NCBI GenBank assembly: GCA_021199275.1
Contig: JAJQIJ010000006.1
Span: forward strand, 1 to 42,856
Reading direction: 5' to 3'
Length of the DNA: 42,856 nt
Source of the DNA: Clostridiales bacterium
GTDB taxonomy: Bacteria > Bacillota > Clostridia > Oscillospirales > Acutalibacteraceae
How positions within the stretch are numbered: position 1 is the first letter of the stretch; each line of letters begins with the position of its first letter. Shown here piece by piece: positions 1-7,220 of this stretch. Position numbers and translations under genes: made by a program. A model generated the notes under the pieces. It was not told the origin of the DNA, ran no database searches, and was given only the letters and a program-made list of their open reading frames with translations.

Positions 1-1
1 T

Positions 2-376
2 GAATAAGATACCGGGACCCCACAGCTGTACAACGACGATTCCGTTGCGACCTACACTGAGGCTCCGTCCACTGCGGCGCCCACCCCTGAGGCCCCAACC
101 ACTGAGGCCCCGACCACTGAGGCCCCGACCGCCGAGGACCCGACCACTGAGGACCCGACCACAGAGGACGCGGGCGACGATGACGACGCAACAACCGATA
201 ACGACACGGGCGACGACGATGACAGCAGTGCGATTGATGACAGTTCCGACACAACAACATCACCTAAGACCGGAAACAACAGCCAGATGTTGCTATGGCT
301 TGAGCTCTTGCTTGTATCTTGCTTCGGCATGCTTGGCATAGCTACATATCACACAAAACGCAGACGCAGCAGATAA
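2..376 (+). pseudogene. C-terminal fragment of a sortase-anchored surface protein, in-frame stop at 5-7
   Basis: The frame ending with TAA at 374-376 encodes an acidic, low-complexity stalk made of T-T-E-A-P / T-T-E-D-P type repeats and then a run rich in D, T and S. A wall-sorting signal follows: S-P-K-T-G (an LPXTG variant), a hydrophobic stretch of about 20 residues and a basic K-R-R-R-S-R tail. Such signals are cut by sortase and joined to peptidoglycan. The same frame has a TAA at 5-7 and no start codon between that stop and the sorting signal, so the visible piece cannot be a complete gene. Either the gene is broken, or there is a frameshift or sequence error just before the window. The other two frames here give Pro/Arg-rich nonsense. 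Confidence 0.65.
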
Positions 377-413
377 TCGCCGTTTCATAAAAATGTAATC
401 CCGCAGCTCGCGG

Positions 414-461
414 AAATCCCTCCTATCGGGTACAATATGAACTCGACAGGGGGGATTTTTT
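414..461 (+). terminator. Rho-independent terminator after the surface-protein fragment
   Basis: AATCCCTCC near 415 pairs, with one T-G wobble, with GGGGGGATT near 455. A run of six T follows. It lies about 40 bases after the stop codon of the wall-anchored protein. Confidence 0.75.
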
Positions 462-597
462 CAATAAGGGCTTGAGAGTTATTAAACGTGGGGGCGACAA
501 CAACGCTGTTGCCCCCCAGCGTGAAATTGTATTCGCCGCTCCTTCAAAATCGGACAGAGCCGCCTGTAGAAGCGGGGGACATTTTTCCCTCAGTTAT
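461..597 (-). repeat. Interspersed hairpin repeat, copy R1 (reverse orientation)
   Basis: It begins TTCAATAAGGGCTTG, continues through GCGACAACA..TGTTGCC and GCCGCCTGTAG..GGGGGACAT blocks, and ends near CCTCAGTTATAG. It is the reverse complement of the unit seen at 1732-1929. The outer end immediately follows the T-run of the terminator. Confidence 0.75.
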
Positions 598-636
598 AGA
601 TATTTTTTATTTTATTTTGATTTATCAACGGTATCA

Positions 637-689
637 TTCCGTTAATTCGAACAATGTTATTCCGCTAATCTTGATATTGTTCCGATAAT
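637..689 (+). promoter_or_regulatory. Three TTCCGNTAAT direct repeats upstream of fic (operator candidate)
   Basis: TTCCGTTAAT (637), TTCCGCTAAT (660) and TTCCGATAAT (680) are spaced 23 and 20 bases apart, roughly two helical turns. The third lies inside the spacer of the promoter at 671-699. This suggests binding of a repressor on one DNA face, possibly the Fic protein itself through its N-terminal helix-turn-helix. Confidence 0.5.
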
Positions 690-699
690 AGGTTATAAT
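671..699 (+). promoter_or_regulatory. Sigma-A type promoter for fic
   Basis: TTGATA at 671-676, a 17-base spacer and a perfect TATAAT at 694-699. Predicted transcription start is near 706, about 60 bases before the start codon. Confidence 0.75.
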
Positions 700-765
700 A
701 AAAGAAACTTAGCTAATATTAAGCACAACGGCAACTGCAGTTATGATAGATTGGAGATATAATCA

Positions 766-1668
766 ATGTTTATGACGGTTAAAGAGGCAGCTGAAAAGTG
801 GGGCATTTCCGACAGAAGAATACGTGTCCTATGCTCTGAGGGTAAAATCCCCGGTGCATATCAGGAGGGACGAGGCTGGAAAATCCCGGCGGACGCACAA
901 AAGCCTGCTGACGGGCGCTATAAATCCAAAGAAAGCATTTTTGCACAGATTGAACGAAAGAAAGAGAAACTTGACAGCAAACGCCCGCTGACAGAGGGTG
1001 AAATTGCCCGATTGAACGAAGAGTTTGTTGTGGAATACACCTATAACTCAAATGCTATTGAGGGCAATACATTAACACTGCGGGAAACCGATTTGGTGCT
1101 GCAAGGTTTGACGATTAATCAAAAACCGTTGAAAGACCATATTGAAGCGGTTGGGCATAAGGAAGCATTCGATTATGTAAGTGAACTTGTAAAAGAAAAC
1201 GCACCCATCAGCGAAAGTATTATTAAGCAGATACACTACCTTGTACTTGCGGATAAAAAAGAGGATAGAGGAGTTTATCGTCAGATTCCCGTAAGGATTA
1301 TGGGTGCACATCACGAGCCGGTTCAGCCTTATTTGATTCAGCCGAAAATGGAACAGCTCTTATTGAATTTTGCTGAAAGCAAAGAGTATATTGTAACCAA
1401 ACTGGCACGGTTTCATATTGAATTTGAGAGCATTCACCCATTCATTGACGGTAACGGCAGAGCAGGTCGGCTGTTGGTAAATTTGGAGCTTATGAAAGCC
1501 GGCTATCCACCTATTGATATAAAGTTCGCCGACAGGGTTGCATATTACAACGCTTTTGACGAGTATCATGTTAAACATAAGCTTTCTGCTATGGAAAACC
1601 TATTTGCCGGCTACATCAATGCAAGGCTTGATATGTATTTAAAAATACTATGTAAAAATATTATTTGA
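766..1668 (+). CDS. fic: Fic-domain AMP transferase with N-terminal helix-turn-helix
   Basis: Fic proteins transfer a nucleotide monophosphate, usually AMP, from the nucleotide to a hydroxyl side chain of a target protein. Residues 1-40 form a MerR/excisionase-like helix-turn-helix. The catalytic Fic motif H-P-F-I-D-G-N-G-R-A-G-R is complete at residues 224-235, with the catalytic His224. An S-N-A-I-E-G motif at 95-100 matches the N-terminal (class II) inhibitory helix, whose Glu (E99) keeps the enzyme off. The 300-aa length is usual for single-domain bacterial Fic proteins with a DNA-binding head. GGAG at 753-756 supports the ATG at 766; a second ATG six bases on is possible. The gene stands alone with its own promoter and is bracketed by inverted copies of the interspersed repeat. 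Its target is unknown. Confidence 0.9.
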   Translation: MFMTVKEAAEKWGISDRRIRVLCSEGKIPGAYQEGRGWKIPADAQKPADGRYKSKESIFAQIERKKEKLDSKRPLTEGEIARLNEEFVVEYTYNSNAIEGNTLTLRETDLVLQGLTINQKPLKDHIEAVGHKEAFDYVSELVKENAPISESIIKQIHYLVLADKKEDRGVYRQIPVRIMGAHHEPVQPYLIQPKMEQLLLNFAESKEYIVTKLARFHIEFESIHPFIDGNGRAGRLLVNLELMKAGYPPIDIKFADRVAYYNAFDEYHVKHKLSAMENLFAGYINARLDMYLKILCKNII

Positions 1669-1731
1669 ATTATTTTGGAAGATTATCGGCTGATATATGA
1701 ACTGTACTTCCTTTGTCGCCGAATTAAAAAG

Positions 1732-1929
1732 TATAACTTAGGGGCATTTTCCTAAGCAATCGGGAGGCGAGCAGAACAGCCTAAAGCTATAACTTAGGCA
1801 AGAAATGTCCCCCCGCCTCTACAGGCGGCAGGGTCCGATTTTTAATCAGCGGTGAGTACAATCTCCCGCTGATTAACGACAGCGTCGCTGTCGCTTGCCA
1901 CGTTGAATAACGGGCAAGCCCTTATTGAA
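1732..1929 (+). repeat. Interspersed hairpin repeat, copy R2 (forward, longest copy)
   Basis: It starts TATAACTTAGG, which recurs internally near 1788. It carries a CCGCCTCTACAGGCGG hairpin, an AATCAGCGG..CCGCTGATT hairpin, a GCGACAGCG..CGCTGTCGC hairpin and the terminal near-palindrome around AATAACGGGCAAGCCCTTATT. It ends TTATTGAA at 1922-1929. Confidence 0.8.
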
Positions 1930-1945
1930 TTTTAGCACCTTGCGC
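1929..1945 (+). repeat. Left half of a 17-bp inverted repeat flanking tRNA-Asn
   Basis: ATTTTAGCACCTTGCGC; its exact reverse complement lies at 2199-2215 on the other side of the tRNA gene. Each half touches a copy of the interspersed repeat. Confidence 0.75.
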
Positions 1946-1970
1946 AGTTTTTCAGCAGCTTAATTTAAAC

Positions 1971-2003
1971 AAAAAAACCGGATACGAAAAATCGTATCCG
2001 GTT
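1971..2003 (-). terminator. Terminator of tRNA-Asn
   Basis: On the minus strand, CCGGATACG pairs perfectly with CGTATCCGG across a short loop. A run of seven T follows. It begins a few bases after the tRNA 3' end. Confidence 0.85.
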
Positions 2004-2005
2004 TA

Positions 2006-2081
2006 TGGCTCCCCAAGTTGGACTCGAACCAACGACAACTCGGTTAACAGCCGAGTGCTCTACCGACTGAGCTATTGAGGA
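2006..2081 (-). tRNA. tRNA-Asn (anticodon GTT), CCA encoded
   Basis: Read on the minus strand, the acceptor stem TCCTCAA pairs with TTGGGGA, the D-arm contains AGCTCAGTCGGTAGAGC, the anticodon loop is CTGTTAA (GTT), and the T-arm contains GGTTCGAGTCC. The discriminator G and an encoded CCA follow. Confidence 0.97.
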
Positions 2082-2198
2082 ATGTTTCATTCGTTCAAAC
2101 GCTTAAGTATTATAGCAGATATAAAAGAGCGTGTCAATAGTTTTTTTCAATTTTTTCTGCCTGAAACTGCACGCCGGCAAACTAAAACCGCAAACCTG

Positions 2199-2215
2199 GC
2201 GCAAGGTGCTAAAAT
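2199..2215 (-). repeat. Right half of the 17-bp inverted repeat flanking tRNA-Asn
   Basis: GCGCAAGGTGCTAAAAT, the exact reverse complement of 1929-1945. A related module (GGCAAGGTGCTGAAAT) occurs again near 21994, so it belongs to the repeat family. Confidence 0.75.
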
Positions 2216-2384
2216 TATAGCTTTAGGCTGTTATGCTCGCCTCCCGATTGCTTAGGGGGAAATGTCCCCCGCCCCATAAGGCTTCGGGGCTGGTTTTTAA
2301 TCAGCGTTAAGGGCAGGCTCCCGCTGGGGGCGGGAGCAATGCTCTCGCCCACCACATTGAATAACTCTCAAGCCCGTTATTGAA
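2199..2384 (+). repeat. Interspersed hairpin repeat, copy R3
   Basis: It contains GCTTTAGGCTGTTATGCTCG, CCCGATTGCTTAGGGGGAAA, the CCCCGCC..GGGGCTGG block, AATCAGCG, a GGCGGGAGC..GCTCTCGCC hairpin and the terminal CCCGTTATTGAA. Its last eight bases (2377-2384) contain the stop codon of the adjacent glycosylase gene. Confidence 0.75.
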
Positions 2385-2913
2385 CACACATTATTTCTGC
2401 GCCCCAGCGCTCAACCAGGGCGTCAAAACCCCATGCGGCGTTTGCAGGGCTTGTTGACGGCAGGCAGACTGCTTTAATGCCGGTGCTGCTTTCAAGATAT
2501 TTTTTATATAGACTTTCAGCCTTTTTCCCGTTGACAAACACCGCCCTTATGTCACACGCATTCAATATAACGCCCAAATCATTAGGTATTACATTTTTTA
2601 TTGAACTGTCTGCCGAGCCGGTAATTTCGCATGAACGAATTACGTCCCACAATGCAACGCGGTTGTTAAGCAGCAAGGCTTTCCGGGCGCTGACTGTTTC
2701 AGGAAAGTCGCAGCCGAAAACACATGCTAACACGCGCCAAAAACGATTTTGCGGGTGTGCATAAAAAAACCCCGCTTCGCGCGATTTGACAGACGGGAAA
2801 GTGCCCAGTATCAATATTTTTGAATTTTTGTCAAACACCGCGTCAACAGTGTGCGTTAAATGTTTCGCACCCATTGTGTTCAATAACGGCTTGCCTGATT
2901 TATTTGATTTCAT
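2377..2913 (-). CDS. DNA-deoxyinosine (hypoxanthine) glycosylase, uracil-DNA glycosylase superfamily
   Basis: It probably removes hypoxanthine, the product of adenine deamination, from DNA to start base-excision repair. The family signature is clear: G-T-F-P-S (37-41), the long conserved block S-R-E-A-G-F-F-Y-A-H-P-Q-N-R-F-W (44-59), a D-S-S-I-K-N..N-D segment (about 102-112) and L-P-S-T-S-P-A-N (151-158). At 178 aa it has normal length. The listed ATG overlaps the end of the upstream phosphoesterase gene by 14 bases, as in coupled genes. Family homology begins near Met14 (2874), and the codons before it include a fragment of the interspersed repeat, so 2874 is a credible alternative start, although no Shine-Dalgarno sequence precedes it. 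The TAA stop also lies inside a repeat end. Confidence 0.85.
   Translation of the reverse strand: MKSNKSGKPLLNTMGAKHLTHTVDAVFDKNSKILILGTFPSVKSREAGFFYAHPQNRFWRVLACVFGCDFPETVSARKALLLNNRVALWDVIRSCEITGSADSSIKNVIPNDLGVILNACDIRAVFVNGKKAESLYKKYLESSTGIKAVCLPSTSPANAAWGFDALVERWGAEIMCVQ
2877..2895 (-). repeat. Fragment of the interspersed repeat inside the 5' end of the glycosylase gene
   Basis: TGTTCAATAACGGCTTGCC matches the terminal part of the repeat in reverse orientation. It mirrors the TTATTGAACACA end at 2377-2388 on the other side of the gene. Confidence 0.55.
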
Positions 2914-3577
2914 AAATTTTATTAAACACCGCGGTCATTTTTTTTGTTATGTCTAAATCCATATGTAAAGAGCCGAAATACCATTGGTGGTAATTTACCC
3001 TTTTCATCAGTTCCTGAAGATATGTATTAAGCGGCGAAATATGCACACTGTGGTTAGTTTGCAGCTTTAAAAAGTCTTTGGCAATGGCGGGCGCTTCATA
3101 TGTCAATATATAATTTACGCTGTATCCGGCGCTTTTCAGGTTGTCTTCAGCGTTTTTGATTTCCTGCGCATCAGGCATTTCGGCTTTCCACCAAGTCTTG
3201 CCTTCGGTGCGCATATCTCTGTCTTCGCTTTCTCCGCCGCCCATTACGAAAAAATCTTTGCCTTCAAATGTGAAAATTTCGCCGCGCATAAGGTGAAAAA
3301 TGTTGTCTGCTATCTTATGCACGTTGCCGCCTTTCCACCTGTAAGGCGTGTAAGAATTGAGCATGTCAAAATTTTCATGCGCGCCGTCAACAAAGCAGAT
3401 GTTGTATTTTTTGCTTTTCAGAATTTCAAGGTTTTTCTTTTCCTTTTCACTTTCACTGTCCCACAAAAAGCCGAAATCACCGCATACAATAAAGTAATCT
3501 TTTTCGCCCAGCTTTTTAAGCTTTGGGTTTTTGAAAGATGAAATGTCACCATGCATATCACCGGTAATGTAAATCAT
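2900..3577 (-). CDS. Calcineurin-like metallophosphoesterase
   Basis: It is a 225-aa predicted cytoplasmic phosphoesterase with the beta-alpha-beta metal-binding core of the family. It has G-D-M-H-G-D at residues 6-11 (D-x-H motif) and G-D-F-G-F near residue 33 (GDxxD-type). The usual G-N-H-D/E is replaced by D-G-A-H-E near residue 64, so the metal-bridging Asn appears to be Ala, and the final G-H-x-H is replaced by G-S-L-H-M-D. Relatives of this short type are common in Firmicutes and are often annotated only as metallophosphoesterases. The altered motifs leave activity and substrate open. It is co-oriented and overlapping with the DNA glycosylase, which suggests a shared transcript. Confidence 0.75.
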   Translation of the reverse strand: MIYITGDMHGDISSFKNPKLKKLGEKDYFIVCGDFGFLWDSESEKEKKNLEILKSKKYNICFVDGAHENFDMLNSYTPYRWKGGNVHKIADNIFHLMRGEIFTFEGKDFFVMGGGESEDRDMRTEGKTWWKAEMPDAQEIKNAEDNLKSAGYSVNYILTYEAPAIAKDFLKLQTNHSVHISPLNTYLQELMKRVNYHQWYFGSLHMDLDITKKMTAVFNKIYEIK

Positions 3578-3808
3578 AGCCTGCTCCGAAAAATTTATAA
3601 ATTATTTTAAAATAACGCTTTTATTAGAACGCATAACATGTTAAACTATTTAAGAAAGGCGCCCACCTAAGCATTTCGGCACTGCCGCAGCCAACGAAAG
3701 TCAGGGCAGGCTGCCGATTTAAACCAAGGCCCGCTTTTTCTCAAACGCTTAGATTTTGCCAAGTTACTTCCTATATATAATATATTTTATTTTAAAAGGT
3801 GTCAAGAT
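3578..3808. other. Intergenic, divergent promoters expected; hairpin near 3679-3718
   Basis: The region separates divergent genes. A GC-rich imperfect hairpin (CGGCACTGCC..GGCAGGCTGCCG) sits near 3679-3718. A TATAAT at 3776-3781 is the likely -10 of the carboxypeptidase gene, but no convincing -35 box goes with it. Confidence 0.4.
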
Positions 3809-5203
3809 ATGAAAAAAACATTGTCTGCCGCGCTTTGCGTGTTAATATTTTTTATAAGCCTGTCAGGCGTGTTCTGCGCGCAGGCGGCGACATATACGCC
3901 GGACGTTGAATTGTATTCAGAAGCTTATATGCTTATTAATCTTGACGACGACAGCTACCCCATAGTCACACAAAAAAACCAAAATGAAAAACTTTACCCT
4001 GCGTCGCTCACAAAAATAGTTACCGTTATGGTGGCGCTTAACAATGTGGCGGACACGGCTCAGACGGTAACCGTGTCGCAAGAGGCTTATGACATTTTGC
4101 TGGGCACCGGCGCTCAGGTGGCCGGGCTGGCCGTGGGAGACGAAGTGGCGGTTATTGACCTTTTATACCTTGCCATGGTGCATTCCGCATGCGACGCTTG
4201 CGAGGTGCTTGCCGAATATGTGGGCGGCACAAGGGAAAATTTTATTGAAATGATGAATGAATACGCCGCGTCTGTGGGGTGCGAAAACACAAATTTCACA
4301 AACCCGACCGGCCTGCATGACGACAACCATTACACCACCGCCGCAGACATGGCGGCCATTACGCTTGACGCCTTGCAAAACGAAACGTTTGTAAAGGTGT
4401 CAACAACAGTTCAATATGAATATAACGGCACAAATTATTACCACACAAACCTAATGCTGCGCTCGGGCTATGTTTCATATTATTATGAATATGCCGAAGG
4501 AATCAAAACCGGCTCAACAGACGAAGCGGGTTATTGTGTTATAACAAAGGCAAGCAAAAACGGCTATAATTACCTTGCGGTGGTTATGGGCGCGCCGGTT
4601 ATTGACTATAACAGCGACGGTTATGTTGAAAAATGTTCTTTTATTGACGCAGCTTCGCTTTTTGACTGGGCGTTTAACAGCCTTAAATACACCACACTGT
4701 TTGAAAACGGTGAAATCATAGACGAAATTGAAGTTAAAAACGGCAAAGACGCCGATTCGGTGCAGCTTGTAACAAGCGAAGCGCTTAACACAATAGTGCC
4801 CACAAGTCTTGACAAGTCTGCAATAATTATTGAAGTAAACGACAAGCCGGAATATATTTCAGCCCCGGTTGAAGCGGGCGACAAAGTCTGCACGGCGGAC
4901 ATAATTTACGGTGACGAAGTTATAGCCACCATAGACCTGGTTGCCGCCGATTCGGTGGAGCTTTCAACGTTTTTAAAAATAATAAACGCGATAAAGTCCT
5001 TTTTTTCGCTTTTGGCTGTAAAAATAATATTGCTGGCGCTTGCACTGCTTGCGGTAATATACCTGCTGCTTATTTATAAAAATTACCAAAAGAAAAAGAA
5101 ACGCCGCCGCGCAAGAGCCGCCGCCGATTTGCAGCAGGCGGAAAAACGCCGGCCCGGCACGCGCAGCGACATGGGCGACTTGCCGCCGCCGAAAAGAAAA
5201 TAA
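3809..5203 (+). CDS. Secreted, membrane-anchored D-alanyl-D-alanine carboxypeptidase (peptidase S11)
   Basis: It trims the terminal D-Ala of peptidoglycan stem peptides outside the membrane. Residues 1-28 are a signal peptide (K-K, hydrophobic core, cut near A-Q-A-A). The catalytic S-x-x-K is S66-L-T-K69 and the K-T-G is at 233-235. The second motif, normally S-x-N, reads S126-A-C128, so Cys replaces the usual Asn. N-P-T-G-L-H at 165-170 is typical of the family. After the C-terminal beta domain there is a transmembrane helix (about 398-422) and a very basic cytoplasmic tail (K-K-K-K-R-R-R and more), so the enzyme is anchored at its C terminus by a helix, not only by an amphipathic segment. 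AAGGTG seven bases upstream supports the ATG. It is monocistronic, closed by the terminator at 5336-5367. Confidence 0.92.
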   Translation: MKKTLSAALCVLIFFISLSGVFCAQAATYTPDVELYSEAYMLINLDDDSYPIVTQKNQNEKLYPASLTKIVTVMVALNNVADTAQTVTVSQEAYDILLGTGAQVAGLAVGDEVAVIDLLYLAMVHSACDACEVLAEYVGGTRENFIEMMNEYAASVGCENTNFTNPTGLHDDNHYTTAADMAAITLDALQNETFVKVSTTVQYEYNGTNYYHTNLMLRSGYVSYYYEYAEGIKTGSTDEAGYCVITKASKNGYNYLAVVMGAPVIDYNSDGYVEKCSFIDAASLFDWAFNSLKYTTLFENGEIIDEIEVKNGKDADSVQLVTSEALNTIVPTSLDKSAIIIEVNDKPEYISAPVEAGDKVCTADIIYGDEVIATIDLVAADSVELSTFLKIINAIKSFFSLLAVKIILLALALLAVIYLLLIYKNYQKKKKRRRARAAADLQQAEKRRPGTRSDMGDLPPPKRK

Positions 5204-5335
5204 AAGCGGCTGGCATTTGCCCGTTTGCCAGTTAAACAGGCATAGCAAATAGCCCGTAAAGGCGCCGCTGCTCATTTTTGAGCCCAAGCATTGGCGGCAG
5301 CTAAATTAGCTGAACATGCTTTAAAAATTAAAAAC

Positions 5336-5367
5336 TAAAAGCGGCAGAGCCCTGCCGCTTTTTTTTA
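5336..5367. terminator. Bidirectional terminator between the carboxypeptidase and alpha-galactosidase genes
   Basis: GCGGCAG..CTGCCGC stem with four bases of loop, AAAA on the left and eight T on the right. It serves both convergent genes; the minus-strand stop codon lies at its edge. Confidence 0.85.
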
Positions 5368-7110
5368 CTGCTGTTTAATTCTGAAAACCTTGCTGGCGTG
5401 TTTTGCCAGGCTGATTGAAACTGTTTTTGAATTGAACTGTTCGCCGCTAAAAAGTTCGTGCACGGCATATACAGACTGGTTGGGGGTCATATCAAGATAT
5501 TCGTCATTTGCAAGTTCGCCTATGTCAAATGTAATGCCCCTGTCGCTCTTGGTTTTGTTATAAAAGCAAAGCGCAATGTCGCCGTTTGCAAGCGGGCGTG
5601 CCAAAATGTCTATTCCACGCACGGTTTGTATAAGCTTGGCGCTTTTCCCAAGCGGGTCTTGGTCAATTGCTATCAGCTCTTTATTGGTAACGATTTGCAG
5701 CGTTTTATTGCCTGAATCGGCATTGCCGTTTTCGTCAACAAACTTTCTTATGTCGTTGCCCAAAATAAGCGGCGCCGCCATCATGCACCAAAGGGAAAAA
5801 TGAGTTTTATTTTCGTCTTCAGTCAGGCTTGCATTGCCGACTTCAAGCATGTCCGGGTCATTCCATGCGCCGGGAGATGAATATTTATACAACCTGATAT
5901 TGCGCCTGTATATAGTGTTTATTGACAACCATTTTGCAAAAATATCAGGCGTGGTGCGCCACATATTTCCCGCCTTTGCGCCCCAGTGCCACGGGAAATT
6001 AAAGCCCCATTCGCAAATTGAAAATATAATAGGCTTTGTAATGTCGCCGCGCTTTTTTGCAGCCGTGTCAGCCCCCGCAAGCAATGCGTCGCCCATTCTT
6101 TTATACTGAATATATGAACTGTCTGCCATGGTAACAACAGGGTTTTTAATTATAAGCTCGTTTACGCCGCTTTTCATGTTAACTGTTACCTGCCCCCTGC
6201 CGGTTGGCGACGGGGCTTTGGTTTTCGGGAAAAATATTTCATATGTATTCCCGTTTACGCTTATCTGCAAATATTTTTCCTTGGCTGAAGCTGATTTGTA
6301 AATAAGGAAAGTCAGCACATATTCGCCGTCTTGCGAAACAACCGGGTGAAATGTTGCGCTGCCGGCGCCGTGGTTTAATCTGCCTATTGCCTGCTTGCTG
6401 TTAAGCTTTTTAATTTTAACTATTTGGGCTCTGCCTTCAAAATCAGCGTCCTGCGGGTAAAGAGTCAGTTCCGCCCTGCTGCCGGGGCGGCTTATTTCTA
6501 TTGCTTCCACTGCGGGTGCTGAGCCGCTGATTTGCACATGGTGGCAAAAGTCATATTTAAAAAATTCGCACCCCCACAGCGCAATAGTTTCTGCGTCAAG
6601 CATTTCTTTGCCAAGGCTTGCCGGCATATCTTCGCAAGTCAACGTGCCGTTTGAAGAATAAAGCCCGACTTTAATTCCCAGGGTGTTTATTTTTGAAATA
6701 AGAGCCGACATGCCTGAAGGAAATCTTTCCAGGTCTGCCTGCAGCCTGCCCTCGCCGTCTCTCATTGAGCTCTGCCAGCAATCGTCAATATTAAGGTATT
6801 TATAGCCCGCGTCCAGCAGCCCTGAAAATTTCATTGCAAGCGCGGTGTCGCAAATAAGCTCTTCGCTTATATTTTGGCGAAATGTGTTCCAGCTGCTCCA
6901 GCCCATGGGCGGCGTTTTTGCGGCAGAGTTTGCATATGGCGCTTCGTTTTGCACGTCAATTGTCATTTTAGACGGAAACCTGACTTTTTTCAGCGCACAC
7001 ACCGGGCAGCCGCCGTTTTTAAGATAAATAAAAAACCAAACGGCAAATGCCGCAACAATAATAACGGCAATAATAAGCAGTGCAATTAAAAATTTCATGC
7101 TGTTTTCCAA
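5365..7110 (-). CDS. Membrane-anchored GH27 alpha-galactosidase with a beta-sandwich inserted in the catalytic domain
   Basis: It hydrolyses terminal alpha-galactosides such as raffinose-family sugars or galactomannan side chains. Residues 6-30 are an uncleaved-looking transmembrane anchor, so the enzyme should face outward. The (beta/alpha)8 domain starts at T-P-P-M-G-W-S-S-W-N (66-75). Y-L-N-I-D-D-C-W-Q (105-113) and K-Y-D-F-C (185-189, nucleophile D187) follow. A block of about 140 residues (roughly 192-332), rich in beta strands and resembling a carbohydrate-binding module, then interrupts the barrel before Y-K-R-M-G-D-A-L. The acid/base D420 is in N-D-P-D-M-L-E-V-G. A C-terminal beta domain ends the 581-aa protein. 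A second ATG lies five codons in. It is last in a run of minus-strand genes. Confidence 0.9.
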   Translation of the reverse strand: MENSMKFLIALLIIAVIIVAAFAVWFFIYLKNGGCPVCALKKVRFPSKMTIDVQNEAPYANSAAKTPPMGWSSWNTFRQNISEELICDTALAMKFSGLLDAGYKYLNIDDCWQSSMRDGEGRLQADLERFPSGMSALISKINTLGIKVGLYSSNGTLTCEDMPASLGKEMLDAETIALWGCEFFKYDFCHHVQISGSAPAVEAIEISRPGSRAELTLYPQDADFEGRAQIVKIKKLNSKQAIGRLNHGAGSATFHPVVSQDGEYVLTFLIYKSASAKEKYLQISVNGNTYEIFFPKTKAPSPTGRGQVTVNMKSGVNELIIKNPVVTMADSSYIQYKRMGDALLAGADTAAKKRGDITKPIIFSICEWGFNFPWHWGAKAGNMWRTTPDIFAKWLSINTIYRRNIRLYKYSSPGAWNDPDMLEVGNASLTEDENKTHFSLWCMMAAPLILGNDIRKFVDENGNADSGNKTLQIVTNKELIAIDQDPLGKSAKLIQTVRGIDILARPLANGDIALCFYNKTKSDRGITFDIGELANDEYLDMTPNQSVYAVHELFSGEQFNSKTVSISLAKHASKVFRIKQQ

Positions 7111-7145
7111 GCCTTTCCGGCTGCAAAATTAATTTAAATCTGCAC

Positions 7146-7170
7146 CGCCTTACTGCAGCCGGGTAAGGCG
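7146..7170. terminator. Hairpin between the exporter and alpha-galactosidase genes
   Basis: CGCCTTAC pairs with GTAAGGCG across nine bases. There is no good T-run in either direction, so it may be an attenuator or RNA-processing hairpin, not a strong terminator. Confidence 0.4.
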
Positions 7171-7220
7171 TGTGACTTTGCCAAACGTTGTGCTTTCAAT
7201 GCGGGCTTGCTCTTTAATGC

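Noticed and set aside
45..341. 98-aa Pro/Arg-rich plus-strand ORF and the 95-aa minus-strand ORF over the same bases
   Set aside because: Both are shadows of the acidic T-T-E-A-P repeat frame, which alone ends in a sortase signal.
488..688. 66-aa plus-strand ORF
   Set aside because: It covers the interspersed repeat and AT-rich DNA, has no ribosome binding site, and runs into the fic promoter boxes.
5834..6109. 91-aa plus-strand ORF, like several others over the alpha-galactosidase and hyp genes
   Set aside because: Antisense shadows of well-identified enzymes without ribosome binding sites.
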